Shown here: one piece after another, positions 8,792-16,918 of the stretch | Layout: each line of letters starts with the position of its first letter | Numbering within the stretch: position 1 is the stretch's first letter | Source: JBCDGZ01 sp038750655 | GTDB lineage: Bacteria > Bacteroidota > Bacteroidia > Chitinophagales > Saprospiraceae | DNA length: 49,485 nt | Reading direction: 5' to 3' | Assembly: GCA_038750655.1 (NCBI GenBank) | Contig: JBCDGZ010000045.1 | Location: 1-49,485 of the forward strand | Translations under genes and position numbers: made by a program | Notes under the pieces: model-generated | What the model was told of the DNA's origin: nothing | Seen by the model: only the letters and a program-made list of their open reading frames with translations | The model's database searches: none

Positions 8792-10117
8792 CTAATTCAG
8801 TAAAGTGTAAGCAAAGTTGAGTTTTGCGGGGTACTTCGAATGGCCGGGGCCAAATAATACCGTCCGAGTAGGCACTTCTTGTTTACCAAAGATTAATAGC
8901 GTGAGTGGTTTATCTGTATCTCCATCCACCAGGTTTTGGAAGTGGGAAGAGAGATTTAGTCGGTACTTGCGAATGGTGCTGCCTTCTCCATCGTCCACCT
9001 CTTCAGACAGGCCATTGAAGGCCGCCAAGCTGAGGGTAACGTCCCGGATAAGCAGCAGCTCATTATCATCATTCTCTTCGGCCAAAATCAGGCGAATGGG
9101 AGGCGTAAAATTAGAAGTGTTGTCACCAGGTAACTCGGCGACGGTCAGTTCTAATTCGGCTTGATTGACAATAATGTCACCAAAGGACTGGGCGTTGGGA
9201 ACTTCGATCTCAATGTTGCTCCCGGCCATCCCTTGTACAAACAGGAGGCTATCGCCTTGGCTGTTGTCATTGACGAATGCTGGAATATCCGTACCCGTAT
9301 AATCATGTTCAAAGTTGGTAAACTTGACACTCCTGTCGGTGATTGGGAAGATGTAGGAAGTTGCAGTCGTATCTACAGTGTAGAATACTTGTAGTCGGCT
9401 GAGTGATCCTGTCAGGCGAAAGCCCATCATTGTTTCTGTAGGGGTAATCGCACGGACTTGTAGCCCGTGGAAAGTCTCCAGAAAGGTCGCTTCCGTTTCG
9501 TACAAGGTAGTGTCCAGTAATTCAGTGCCAAAAGCATCATCCAGGCGTATCCGGAGATGCGGGTTTAAAATAAGCGTGTCTGCCCCTCTATCGAGTTCTA
9601 CTAATGAAGTCGGCTTGGGCTGGAAGTTATAAGCACCACCAAGAGCCTGTGCATCAACAGCAAAAGTTCTATTTGAAAAGTACGTGTCTGAACTGTCCAT
9701 TGTTTCAGAAATTCGGTAGATTTCTACACTCTGAGCATTCATCGTATCACCATAAAAGCCCGTTGTATCATACTGGAGCAGTAAAACGATGGAGTCTAGC
9801 GTCGCATTTTCAAAGTTGGGTGGCGTACTATTGAACCGAAACTGAGAGTAAATCGTCGACTGGGCTTTGCCAAAAATGGGGTCTTGGAGATCACCGCAGA
9901 GATAGATCGTAGATTGCCGACTAATATCGGAGGAGTAGGTTTGTACCGAATCAACAGAAACCGAGCGGGTAATCAGTGAAAGAGTATCGGTAAAAAATAC
10001 ATCGGCTTTATCTTGGTCCAGCAGGTCGGCCCCTACGGGTGTTGGGCGATTACAAGCGGAGGCTATAAAGAGAACGACTGCTAATGCAGACAGTATACTT
10101 AAGGTTTGGTATTTCAT
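8792..10117 (-). CDS. DUF4270 family lipoprotein
   Basis: A 441-residue exported lipoprotein starting MKYQTLSILSALAVVLFIAS with the modified Cys in ASACNRP. The ATG at 10117 is preferred; the frame is open 28 codons further upstream but those residues would precede the signal peptide. The mature N-terminus GADLLDQD and the beta-rich body with DTLSLITRSVSVDSV are typical of DUF4270, a Bacteroidota family usually found between glmS and a starch-synthase-like gene, as here. It probably sits in the outer membrane facing the periplasm or surface. Function unknown; the all-beta pattern suggests a binding module. Confidence 0.88.
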   Translation of the reverse strand: MKYQTLSILSALAVVLFIASACNRPTPVGADLLDQDKADVFFTDTLSLITRSVSVDSVQTYSSDISRQSTIYLCGDLQDPIFGKAQSTIYSQFRFNSTPPNFENATLDSIVLLLQYDTTGFYGDTMNAQSVEIYRISETMDSSDTYFSNRTFAVDAQALGGAYNFQPKPTSLVELDRGADTLILNPHLRIRLDDAFGTELLDTTLYETEATFLETFHGLQVRAITPTETMMGFRLTGSLSRLQVFYTVDTTATSYIFPITDRSVKFTNFEHDYTGTDIPAFVNDNSQGDSLLFVQGMAGSNIEIEVPNAQSFGDIIVNQAELELTVAELPGDNTSNFTPPIRLILAEENDDNELLLIRDVTLSLAAFNGLSEEVDDGEGSTIRKYRLNLSSHFQNLVDGDTDKPLTLLIFGKQEVPTRTVLFGPGHSKYPAKLNFAYTLLN

Positions 10118-10260
10118 TCCAATGAATTCTAGTGAGTTCGTAATTGAAGAACGAAGAAATTGGAAAAGCATTATAGTATTCAACGAATAAAGATTAATCA
10201 AGATAGGAGCCTTTATCAGCTAAAGCATCCTGGCTTTGATGGAGTGATGGTTGAAATTAT

Positions 10261-10322
10261 TCAGAAGAAAAAGAGAGGATTGCAAGGTTCCTGCGTTTCA
10301 GGTCACCGGCATTCCTCTCTTT
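10261..10322 (-). terminator. Rho-independent terminator after the starch-synthase-like gene
   Basis: A 10 bp outer stem (AAAGAGAGGA at 10270-10279, TCCTCTCTTT at 10313-10322) encloses a smaller CCTG/CAGG hairpin. Read on the minus strand it is followed by TTTTTCTTC. It separates the gene at 10366 from the DUF4270 gene, so that gene probably has its own promoter. Confidence 0.8.
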
Positions 10323-10365
10323 AATGTATGATTGCCTCCCTTACGAGAAAGGGAGTAAAGCGCAT

Positions 10366-11190
10366 TTATTGTACTTCTTGCTCCAACAGAGATTGGTAGA
10401 AGTCCAGGTAAGCAGGTAGATATTCCTCTTTGTTTTTGAAGTCCAGCTTAGGCTTATCCGAGCCTTCCAGCATCTCATCGAATTTGGCTTCCAGCTCTTC
10501 GCTTCCTTGAATCAGAGCATCAGCAAAAGCCGCCGCTCCCTTATGTAGGGTAACGCCGGTACCGTTCTGATAGGCATTCAAGTCAGCAGAAGTCAGGTTA
10601 TTGATGGTGGCTTTTTCAATAAACTTATCGGAAAATGTATTTTCCAGAGAATTTCCGTAAACAGAGTAAATGATCTTTGAATGTTGGAACAGGGGTTCGG
10701 TTTTGTAAGCCGTTTTGAGGTACAAAGGAACCAAGCTAGTCATCCAACCGTGGCAATGCACGATGTCAGGCGACCATCCAAATTTTTTGACCGTTTCGAT
10801 GACTCCTTTACAGAAAAATACCATTCGGTCCGGGTTGTCCTCAAAAGGTTGACCTTTGTCGTCTTCGAAGACTGATTTACGTTTGAAGAAATCTTCATTA
10901 TCCAGGAAATAAACCTGCATTCTTGCTCCCGGCAGGGAGGCCACTTTTATGATCAGCGGAAAATCATCATCATCAACAATAATATTCATACCCGAAAGTC
11001 TAACCACCTCATGAAGGCGGTGGCGACGCTCGTTAATGGTTCCATAGCGAGGCATTAACACTCGTATCTCCATTCCTTTTTCCTGAACATATTGAGGAAG
11101 TCGGCGCGCAATCTCTGAGATTTCAGAGAGCGCTGTATAAGGCTGCATTTCCTGCGTAACTATCAGGACTTTCTTCTTATCCATATACAC
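10366..11190 (-). CDS. Half-length glycogen/starch synthase-like protein (GT5 N-terminal domain only)
   Basis: 274 residues (alternative start Met3). It matches only the N-terminal Rossmann domain of GT5 glycogen synthase: VLIVTQEMQPY at the N-terminus, VLMPRYGTINERR, FCKGVIETVKKFGWSPDIVH and HCHGWMTSLVPLYLK (compare HxHDW in GlgA). Full GlgA has about 480 residues; the whole C-terminal GT-B domain is absent. The N-terminal ADP-glucose motif KTGGL is replaced by PYTALSE. It is therefore unlikely to be a working glycogen synthase. Similar short proteins recur in Bacteroidota beside panC, which argues for a conserved non-catalytic or different role rather than recent decay. It is divergent from panC. 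Confidence 0.8.
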   Translation of the reverse strand: MYMDKKKVLIVTQEMQPYTALSEISEIARRLPQYVQEKGMEIRVLMPRYGTINERRHRLHEVVRLSGMNIIVDDDDFPLIIKVASLPGARMQVYFLDNEDFFKRKSVFEDDKGQPFEDNPDRMVFFCKGVIETVKKFGWSPDIVHCHGWMTSLVPLYLKTAYKTEPLFQHSKIIYSVYGNSLENTFSDKFIEKATINNLTSADLNAYQNGTGVTLHKGAAAFADALIQGSEELEAKFDEMLEGSDKPKLDFKNKEEYLPAYLDFYQSLLEQEVQ

Positions 11191-11241
11191 AAATTAAATT
11201 TTACATAAAAACAGAATACACTCCTTCAATGAACTAGTTTG

Positions 11242-11249
11242 CAAAAATA
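11242..11249 (-). promoter_or_regulatory. Possible -7 box for the starch-synthase-like gene
   Basis: On the minus strand TATTTTTG fits TAnnTTTG and lies about 52 bases before the start at 11190. No matching -33 element was found. Confidence 0.35.
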
Positions 11250-11317
11250 GTAAAAAATTAGGACTTTTTAGCATTTCAGGCCCTGCTTTGAGTTAATAGC
11301 TTGTTAACGAAAACCGC

Positions 11318-11325
11318 TATATTTG
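11318..11325 (+). promoter_or_regulatory. -7 box upstream of panC
   Basis: TATATTTG fits TAnnTTTG 52 bases before the panC ATG (11378). Transcription would start near 11330, which rules out the in-frame TTG at 11330 as the translation start. A clear -33 partner at the right distance is missing. Confidence 0.45.
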
Positions 11326-11377
11326 CCCATTGTTTACTCGAAATGATCCTAATTTTGCCATTCTGTCACCAAATACT

Positions 11378-12232
11378 ATGTATCTATTTAAAAAAGTCAG
11401 TGACCTGCAACATCATTTGCACCAGTTGAGAGCGGGGGGAAGAAAAATTGGGTTTGCTCCCACCATGGGGGCGCTCCATCAAGGGCATCTTTCTTTGATT
11501 CGCCGCGCGGCTGCCGAGAATGATTGTACCGTTTGCAGCATATTTGTCAATCCCACCCAGTTCAATGATGCTGCTGATCTGGAAAAATATCCACGTACGG
11601 CAGCCAATGATATTCATTTATTAACGTCTAAGGGGAATAATGTATTATTCATGCCCCCCGTTGAAGAGGTCTATCCGCCAGATTTAGACACGAAGATTTC
11701 CTTTTCCTTCGGGCCGCTGGCCGCTGTGATGGAGGGCGCTCATCGCCCCGGCCACTTCGAAGGCATGGCCCAGGTGGTTAAGCGCCTGTTGGATATTGTA
11801 CAACCGGATGGTCTATACATGGGGCAGAAAGACTTTCAGCAGCTGGCTATTGTTCGCAGTATGCTCAAGCAGTTAGGCTCGGGGATCGATCTGGTAATGT
11901 GCCCCATCATTCGCGAGGAGGATGGCTTGGCGATGAGTTCGCGCAACGTTCGGCTCGACCCGGCGCTGCGGCCGCAGGCCGCTTTGCTCAGCCAGACCTT
12001 ACAAAAGACCAAGGCCCTACAGGACCAGCAGTCCCCCGCCGAGATCAGCGCCGCTGCCCTAAACACCTTAACTCGCCCCGGCTTCCGCCCCGAATATTTC
12101 GAAATTGTCGATGGGCGCAGCCTACAGCGGCTCCACCGCTTCGAAGAAACCGATTTTGCGGTGGCCTGCACCGCCGTTTGGGTGGGCGAGGTCCGATTGA
12201 TTGACAATCTGATTCTCAAAGGCCCAGGATAA
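11378..12232 (+). CDS. panC: Pantoate--beta-alanine ligase
   Basis: Condenses pantoate and beta-alanine with ATP to pantothenate, for CoA synthesis in the cytoplasm. 284 residues from ATG 11378, the usual length. FAPTMGALHQGHLSLI near 27-41 contains the HxGH nucleotidylyltransferase motif (HQGH, 34-37); MGQKDFQQLAIVRSML and the KMSKS-like MSSRNVRLDP follow. The upstream in-frame TTG (11330) is unlikely to be the start: no family member has such an extension and it coincides with the expected transcript start. panD follows 176 bases later on the same strand with its own promoter. Confidence 0.96.
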   Translation: MYLFKKVSDLQHHLHQLRAGGRKIGFAPTMGALHQGHLSLIRRAAAENDCTVCSIFVNPTQFNDAADLEKYPRTAANDIHLLTSKGNNVLFMPPVEEVYPPDLDTKISFSFGPLAAVMEGAHRPGHFEGMAQVVKRLLDIVQPDGLYMGQKDFQQLAIVRSMLKQLGSGIDLVMCPIIREEDGLAMSSRNVRLDPALRPQAALLSQTLQKTKALQDQQSPAEISAAALNTLTRPGFRPEYFEIVDGRSLQRLHRFEETDFAVACTAVWVGEVRLIDNLILKGPG

Positions 12233-12275
12233 ATATTAAAAATAAACGACGACTGAGAAAAAAATGAATAGTGAT

Positions 12276-12342
12276 TCCGGCTGTTTGTCAGCCCAAAATA
12301 GATTAGTGGGATGTTTAATAATATTTGGCGAAGAAAGCCGGA
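12276..12342 (+). repeat. Overlapping inverted repeats between panC and panD
   Basis: GGCTG and CAGCC (12279-12283, 12289-12293) can form a small hairpin, while TCCGGCT (12276-12282) can instead pair with AGCCGGA (12336-12342). The two pairings exclude each other. The site is 3' of panC and 5' of the panD promoter, so it could shape the panC mRNA end. No T tract follows either stem. Confidence 0.3.
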
Positions 12343-12372
12343 TGGTTTCGTTTGTTTTACAAAGTTGCTTTA

Positions 12373-12403
12373 TTGAGGGTTTGAACAAAATTTTGTACTT
12401 TTG
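12373..12403 (+). promoter_or_regulatory. panD promoter, Bacteroidota -33/-7 type
   Basis: TTG (12373-12375), 20 bp spacer, TACTTTTG (12396-12403). The ATG at 12409 lies 5 bases after the -7 box, so the transcript would be leaderless or nearly so. Confidence 0.6.
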
Positions 12404-12408
12404 TGACC

Positions 12409-12753
12409 ATGTGGATACAAAGATTTAAATCGAAGATACATCGAGCTACGGTGACCCAGGCTGACCTGAATTACGTAGGAAGCATTACGATTGATGAGGA
12501 CTTGATGGATGCCGCAGGCTTGATGGCTGGCGAGCGCGTTCAAATTGTCAATAACAACAATGGAGCACGGCTAGAGACCTACGTCATCAAAGGAGAGCGT
12601 GGCTCTGGCGTGATCTGCCTCAACGGAGCGGCGGCCCGCCGAGTGGCCGTTGGCGACATCGTCATCATCATCTCCTACGGCTATATGACCCCCGAAGAGG
12701 CCAAAGACTTTGAGCCCCTGCTGGTTTTTCCCGACGAAAACAACCGCATCTAG
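12409..12753 (+). CDS. panD: Aspartate 1-decarboxylase proenzyme
   Basis: Makes beta-alanine from aspartate for pantothenate, so it supplies the substrate of the neighbouring PanC. 114 residues from ATG 12409; the GTG at 12403 is inside the -7 box and is rejected. The proenzyme cleaves itself at Gly24-Ser25 (NYVGSITID) to form the pyruvoyl cofactor. NNNNGARLETYVI, NGAAARRVAVGDIVIIISY and the C-terminus all fit the family. No separate maturation factor gene is visible nearby. Confidence 0.97.
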   Translation: MWIQRFKSKIHRATVTQADLNYVGSITIDEDLMDAAGLMAGERVQIVNNNNGARLETYVIKGERGSGVICLNGAAARRVAVGDIVIIISYGYMTPEEAKDFEPLLVFPDENNRI

Positions 12754-12789
12754 CCCTCCTCTTTCCTGCTTATTATCCTTCGGACTGGC

Positions 12790-12820
12790 TTGCCAACTCT
12801 GCCTAATTCTGCTATCTTTG
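12790..12820 (+). promoter_or_regulatory. Promoter of the flippase-like gene
   Basis: TTG (12790-12792), 20 bp spacer, TATCTTTG (12813-12820), 50 bases before the TTG start at 12870. Confidence 0.55.
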
Positions 12821-12869
12821 CGGGCATCTTGCCCCGGGCAAGGCTTTATTCCACCGAAATCCTGATACT

Positions 12870-13961
12870 TTGAATAAGCAATTGATCAATATTTTGAAAT
12901 TCCTCGTCTTTCTCGGCGTGGGCGTCGGTATCCTCTATTATGTCTACTACAATCAAAATATTGCTTTCCAGGAAAACTGTGCGCTCGAAGGCATCCCGCC
13001 GGAAGAGTGCAGCCTGGCCGAAAAAGTCCTAGATGATTTCAGAGGAGTTAATTATTTCTGGATTTTGATGGTCCTGACCGCCTTCACCCTCAGTAACGTC
13101 AGCCGGGCCTACCGCTGGCGGATGCTGCTGCAATCGCTGGGCTATAAGCCTCGCTTTGGCAATGCCTTTATGGCAGTTCTGATGAATTATTTCGCCAATC
13201 TCTTCCTGCCCCGCATCGGTGAGGTCGTCCGCGCCGGTACGATCACCCGGTTTGAGAAAATACCACTGGAAAAGGTGATTGGGACGGTGGTCGTCGGGCG
13301 CATTCTGGATGTCATCTGCCTACTCATCGTCACCGGAATTACGCTTTTGCTAGAATACGATAAGTTGATGAGCTATTTTAGTCAGGGTTCGGGAGATGAT
13401 GTACCGGATGAATCTAGCGGTTGGCTCCTTTGGCTGGGCTTGGCCGCTTCAATCTTTGGGGTGTTGTTTTTCCTTTTTAGAAAACAGATTCAGGCGACTC
13501 GGTTCTACAAAAAAATTGTGGACATCCTTAAGGGCTTTGTCGAAGGTTTGAGAACCATCATGCGCCTTGAACGTCCCTGGGTATTTATCCTGCATAGTGT
13601 CAATGTCTGGGTGCTTTATTTTATGATGAACTACATCTGCCTCTATGCCTTTATGCCGACCGCCCACCTGGGCCCCGGCGCTGGCCTGATGGTCTTTGTC
13701 TACGGTTCTTTGGGCATCGTTATTCCTTCTCCCGGCGGAATGGGCACCTATCAATGGCTGGTCGTACAGGCCCTGGCCCTCTACGGTATTGGTCAGGATG
13801 ATGCTTTCTCTTTTGCCAATATCTTGTTCTTCTCCGTACAGATTGGCTGTAATGTATTCTTGGGATTGTTGACCTACCTATATCTGCCTTTCTACAACCA
13901 AAATTATGAGCCGGCGCTGCCCACAGGCGCAGCAGCACCAGTAAGCCATGCAGCCGGTTGA
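12870..13961 (+). CDS. Flippase-like membrane protein (UPF0104/lysylphosphatidylglycerol synthase TM family)
   Basis: 363 residues with about seven or eight transmembrane segments: ILKFLVFLGVGVGILYYVYY at 8-27, then segments near 55, 105, 145, 180, 235, 270 and 300. The conserved motif PSPGGMGTYQ (near 290) marks the AglD/MprF-type flippase family. The start is TTG at 12870: there is no in-frame ATG or GTG upstream, and the next Met (residue 61) would remove the first segment. Substrate unknown, probably a lipid or lipid-linked compound. It overlaps rfaE2 by 14 bases, so the two are translationally coupled, which hints at an envelope role. Confidence 0.85.
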   Translation: MNKQLINILKFLVFLGVGVGILYYVYYNQNIAFQENCALEGIPPEECSLAEKVLDDFRGVNYFWILMVLTAFTLSNVSRAYRWRMLLQSLGYKPRFGNAFMAVLMNYFANLFLPRIGEVVRAGTITRFEKIPLEKVIGTVVVGRILDVICLLIVTGITLLLEYDKLMSYFSQGSGDDVPDESSGWLLWLGLAASIFGVLFFLFRKQIQATRFYKKIVDILKGFVEGLRTIMRLERPWVFILHSVNVWVLYFMMNYICLYAFMPTAHLGPGAGLMVFVYGSLGIVIPSPGGMGTYQWLVVQALALYGIGQDDAFSFANILFFSVQIGCNVFLGLLTYLYLPFYNQNYEPALPTGAAAPVSHAAG

Positions 13962-14430
13962 TCGCAAAATATACGACTGGCCCGGCATTCAGCAGCAGGT
14001 GGAGGAATGGCGGGAGGCCGGGCAGCAGTTGGTCTTTACCAACGGTTGTTTCGACTTGCTGCACTTCGGTCATATCCATTACCTCACGACCGCCCGCGCG
14101 CTGGGCAATCGCCTCATCGTTGGCCTCAACTCCGATGCTTCCATCCAACGCCTCAAAGGCCCTCATCGCCCCATCAAGGAGCAGCGCAGCCGCCTCTACG
14201 TCCTCGCCGCCCTGGCCTGCGTCGACGCCGTCGTCCCCTTCGAAGAGGATACTCCACTGGAATTGATTCAACTCATTCAACCCGACCTATTGGTCAAAGG
14301 AGGCGACTGGCAGCCTCACCAAATCGTCGGTTCCGATATTGTCCTGGAGCGAGGAGGAAAGGTACTCAGCCTGCCCTATGTGGAAGGCTACTCCACAACG
14401 GCTTTGGAACAAAAAATCAGAAAAGCGTAG
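13948..14430 (+). CDS. rfaE2: D-glycero-beta-D-manno-heptose 1-phosphate adenylyltransferase
   Basis: A 160-residue nucleotidyltransferase that activates heptose phosphate to ADP-heptose for LPS core. FTNGCFDLLHFGHIHYL at 30-46 holds the HxGH motif (39-42); GLNSDASIQRLKGPHRPI, LLVKGGDW and VGSDIV are the standard RfaE domain II motifs. It is a stand-alone C-terminal domain, without the kinase half found in E. coli HldE. It overlaps the flippase-like gene by 14 bases and ends 10 bases before a convergent gene. Glycerol-3-phosphate cytidylyltransferase is the nearest alternative, but the KGGDW/VGS pattern favours RfaE2. Confidence 0.9.
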   Translation: MQPVDRKIYDWPGIQQQVEEWREAGQQLVFTNGCFDLLHFGHIHYLTTARALGNRLIVGLNSDASIQRLKGPHRPIKEQRSRLYVLAALACVDAVVPFEEDTPLELIQLIQPDLLVKGGDWQPHQIVGSDIVLERGGKVLSLPYVEGYSTTALEQKIRKA

Positions 14431-14440
14431 GGCGGTAAGA

Positions 14441-15571
14441 TTACTCCCAAGGCCCCTCTTTTTTTACATTGACAAAAGATTCCCCATCAAGGCGAAAGAG
14501 TCCACCGCCACCACCAACCCAAAAGCGCCCTTCCCGATCTTCAAATATTGTCTGCACTGCTCGAACCATAAGTCCTTCCTCCGTACTAAAATTGCGGAAA
14601 TCCTTTCCATTGTAACAGTACACCCCATAACCCTCAGAGCTGATCCAGATATTCCCCTTCCGATCCTCGTATATATTCCACACCTCATCATTGCCAATTG
14701 CATTTCGGGAATTGAAAGTGGTAAAGGAAGTTCCATCGTACTTACTTAAGCCACCAAACATGGAACTGGCCCAGATATTTCCTTTCCGATCCTCCAAAAT
14801 ACAGACAACATGATTGCCACAAAGTCCATTCTGTGCCGTAATGTGAGTAAACGCAGACGCTCCATTACGCTCGGCTTTTCTATCGTACTTACAGATCCCC
14901 CCATCAGCTATCCCAAACCAGAGCATCCCCTTTCGGTCTTCCGTAATACAGCGGATCACCTTGGCCTTAGGGTTAATATCAGGGTCATAGATGGCAGCAG
15001 AGGGAAGGGGAAAAGGAGTGAAATGTTTTCCATTATAACGATGTACCCCTTCGGCTGTTCCAGCCCAGATTGTACCCTCGCTGTCCTCAAATATACACCA
15101 GGCCTGGTAATTACTCCATCCATGTGAGGTGGCAAAAGACACCGTGCTAAAGCGGCGACCATCGTACCTCGATACCCCTCCGTCGGTCGCTGTCCAAAGG
15201 TGGCCTTTGCGGTCTTCTATCATCCCCGTGACCTGTGTCCCCGGCAATCCTTCTCCAATCGAAAAGTAAACCAGCGTATCGCCATCGTATCGACAGAGGC
15301 CGTAGCCATTCGAGCCAAACCAAAGCCGCCCCTCGCTATCCTGAAATATCCTTCGGACATATTCACTGATTTGTGTGGAATCTCCCACTGGAGGAAATGG
15401 ATTATTGGGAGCGGGAGTGGTAGAGGAGTTATCCAGATAGGGAATAGGTGCTTGACTAGATTGGAGTTGGGTCCTGCGTTGTTCGGCGGGATTACCGGAT
15501 TCCTTGACGCTACAGGAAAGTAAGAAGAGCAAGAGGATGGAGCCGCAGAGCGGGAGTAGAGATTTCAGCAT
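14441..15571 (-). CDS. Seven-blade sensor-type propeller lipoprotein
   Basis: A 376-residue lipoprotein: MLKSLLPLCGSILLLFLLSC gives the signal peptide ending in the lipid-modified Cys. The body has seven repeats of the two-component-regulator propeller type, each with an E-D-(S/R)-(E/K)-G-x-x-W core and an R/K-Y-(D/N)-G end (for example EDSEGRLWFGSNGYGLCRYDG shortened: EDSEGRLWFG...CRYDG). Seven blades close one propeller. No histidine kinase, HTH or Y_Y_Y domain follows, unlike the hybrid two-component systems these repeats normally belong to. The frame extends 18 codons further 5', but those precede the signal peptide. Ligand unknown. Confidence 0.85.
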   Translation of the reverse strand: MLKSLLPLCGSILLLFLLSCSVKESGNPAEQRRTQLQSSQAPIPYLDNSSTTPAPNNPFPPVGDSTQISEYVRRIFQDSEGRLWFGSNGYGLCRYDGDTLVYFSIGEGLPGTQVTGMIEDRKGHLWTATDGGVSRYDGRRFSTVSFATSHGWSNYQAWCIFEDSEGTIWAGTAEGVHRYNGKHFTPFPLPSAAIYDPDINPKAKVIRCITEDRKGMLWFGIADGGICKYDRKAERNGASAFTHITAQNGLCGNHVVCILEDRKGNIWASSMFGGLSKYDGTSFTTFNSRNAIGNDEVWNIYEDRKGNIWISSEGYGVYCYNGKDFRNFSTEEGLMVRAVQTIFEDREGRFWVGGGGGLFRLDGESFVNVKKEGPWE

Positions 15572-15661
15572 GATTAGACTAATTGATTCGTTAATCAAGT
15601 TAGCGGAAATCTTTTGCCAAGACACCGTTTATCAGCCGTTTAACAGCTCAATAACAAGTAG

Positions 15662-16918
15662 TTAGACTTTAAATGGAGCAACAACAAAGCCCAGCGTTTT
15701 CAAATCTTCCCAAAAGCCGGGGTAGGATTTGGCGACTACATGGGGGTCAATAATTTGGATAGGACCAAACATGGCAAGCGGTGCAAAGGCCATTGCCATG
15801 CGGTGATCCTCATAAGTAGCAAAAGTCGGATGGTCTAGCACCGCCTTCCCTTCTACCATATAATAGGCTTTCTCCGTATTCTTCGAGAATTTGGGTGGCA
15901 GTTGGCTGAACCAGACTTGCACTTTAGCCAGCTCCGTTTTCAGAGCTGCAATACGATCCGTTTCTTTGATACTCAAGGTATCCAGCCCCGTAAAAAGCCC
16001 ATTGATGCCCAGCCCGCCGCAGACAACGGCCAGGGTTTGCGCAATATCCGGGCAGCGGATAAAATCCTTTTCGAACATCGGCTTTACCGCTCCCCCCTTG
16101 CGCAGTTGCAGCCCTCCTTCGATAAAGGTGGTCTCGATTCCAAAGCCACGCATCAGTTCCGCCAGCACGGCATCGCCTTGCAGGCTCTTCTCGTCGAGGC
16201 CAAAAAGGTCCAGCTCCAACTCGTCGGCAAAGGCGGCCAGGGCGTAGTGATAAGACGCTGCTGACCAGTCGGCCTCCACCCGAAAGGCGCGCCCCTGATA
16301 GGCTTGATGTGCGATGATAATTCGCTGGCCCTCCCATTGGTGCTGCACCCCAAAGTACGCCATCAGCCGCAAAGTCATTTCAATGTAGGGCCGGGAGACG
16401 ATTTTGCCCTCCAGTTCCAATGTGAGGCCCTTGGGCAGCGTCGGAGCAATCATCAGCAGGGCCGAGATGTACTGGCTGCTTACCCCCGCAGAGATTTGCA
16501 GGTGGTTAGCGGCATTGAGCTGGGGAGGGTTGATGCGCAGCGGCGGATAGCCCTCCTGGCCGAGGTAGTCGATTTGTGCCCCCAGATTCCTTAGGGCTTC
16601 AACCAGCACGCCGATGGGGCGCTGCTTCATCCGCTCACTGCCAGTCAGCACTTGGGTGCCGGGCTGGAGGGCCAGGTAGGCGGTGAGGAAGCGGAAGGTG
16701 GTGCCGGCTGCGCCGGTATCGAGGGTAGCCAGGTCGCTGGCTTGGGCCAGTAGGGCCTGCATGGTTACTGTATCATTAGAAGTCGATAGGTGCTCGATAG
16801 GAAAGTCTTCACCGCTCAGGGCCCGAATGATGAGGGCGCGGTTGCTGATACTTTTAGAGCCATCGAGGGTGATTTGGCCTTTGATGTGGCGGTTGGGTTT
16901 GGAGAGGGAGTAGGTCAT
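15662..16918 (-). CDS. aroA: 3-phosphoshikimate 1-carboxyvinyltransferase
   Basis: EPSP synthase, sixth step of the shikimate pathway, cytoplasmic. 418 residues. LDGSKSISNRALIIRAL (18-34) is the substrate/PEP-binding Lys-Ser motif, GAAGTTFRFLTAYLAL the NAGTxxR-type loop, SVSSQYISALL-like AGVSSQYISALLM the central motif, and KETDRIAALKTEL plus TYEDHRMAMAFAPLA the C-terminal signatures. It overlaps phoH by 4 bases (ATGA), so both come from one transcript with phoH first. Confidence 0.96.
   Translation of the reverse strand: MTYSLSKPNRHIKGQITLDGSKSISNRALIIRALSGEDFPIEHLSTSNDTVTMQALLAQASDLATLDTGAAGTTFRFLTAYLALQPGTQVLTGSERMKQRPIGVLVEALRNLGAQIDYLGQEGYPPLRINPPQLNAANHLQISAGVSSQYISALLMIAPTLPKGLTLELEGKIVSRPYIEMTLRLMAYFGVQHQWEGQRIIIAHQAYQGRAFRVEADWSAASYHYALAAFADELELDLFGLDEKSLQGDAVLAELMRGFGIETTFIEGGLQLRKGGAVKPMFEKDFIRCPDIAQTLAVVCGGLGINGLFTGLDTLSIKETDRIAALKTELAKVQVWFSQLPPKFSKNTEKAYYMVEGKAVLDHPTFATYEDHRMAMAFAPLAMFGPIQIIDPHVVAKSYPGFWEDLKTLGFVVAPFKV

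Noticed and set aside
13948..14440. Long ORFs in other frames over rfaE2, aroA, phoH and GSCFA
   Set aside because: They are shadows in GC-rich codons; the frame with recognisable motifs is clear in each case.
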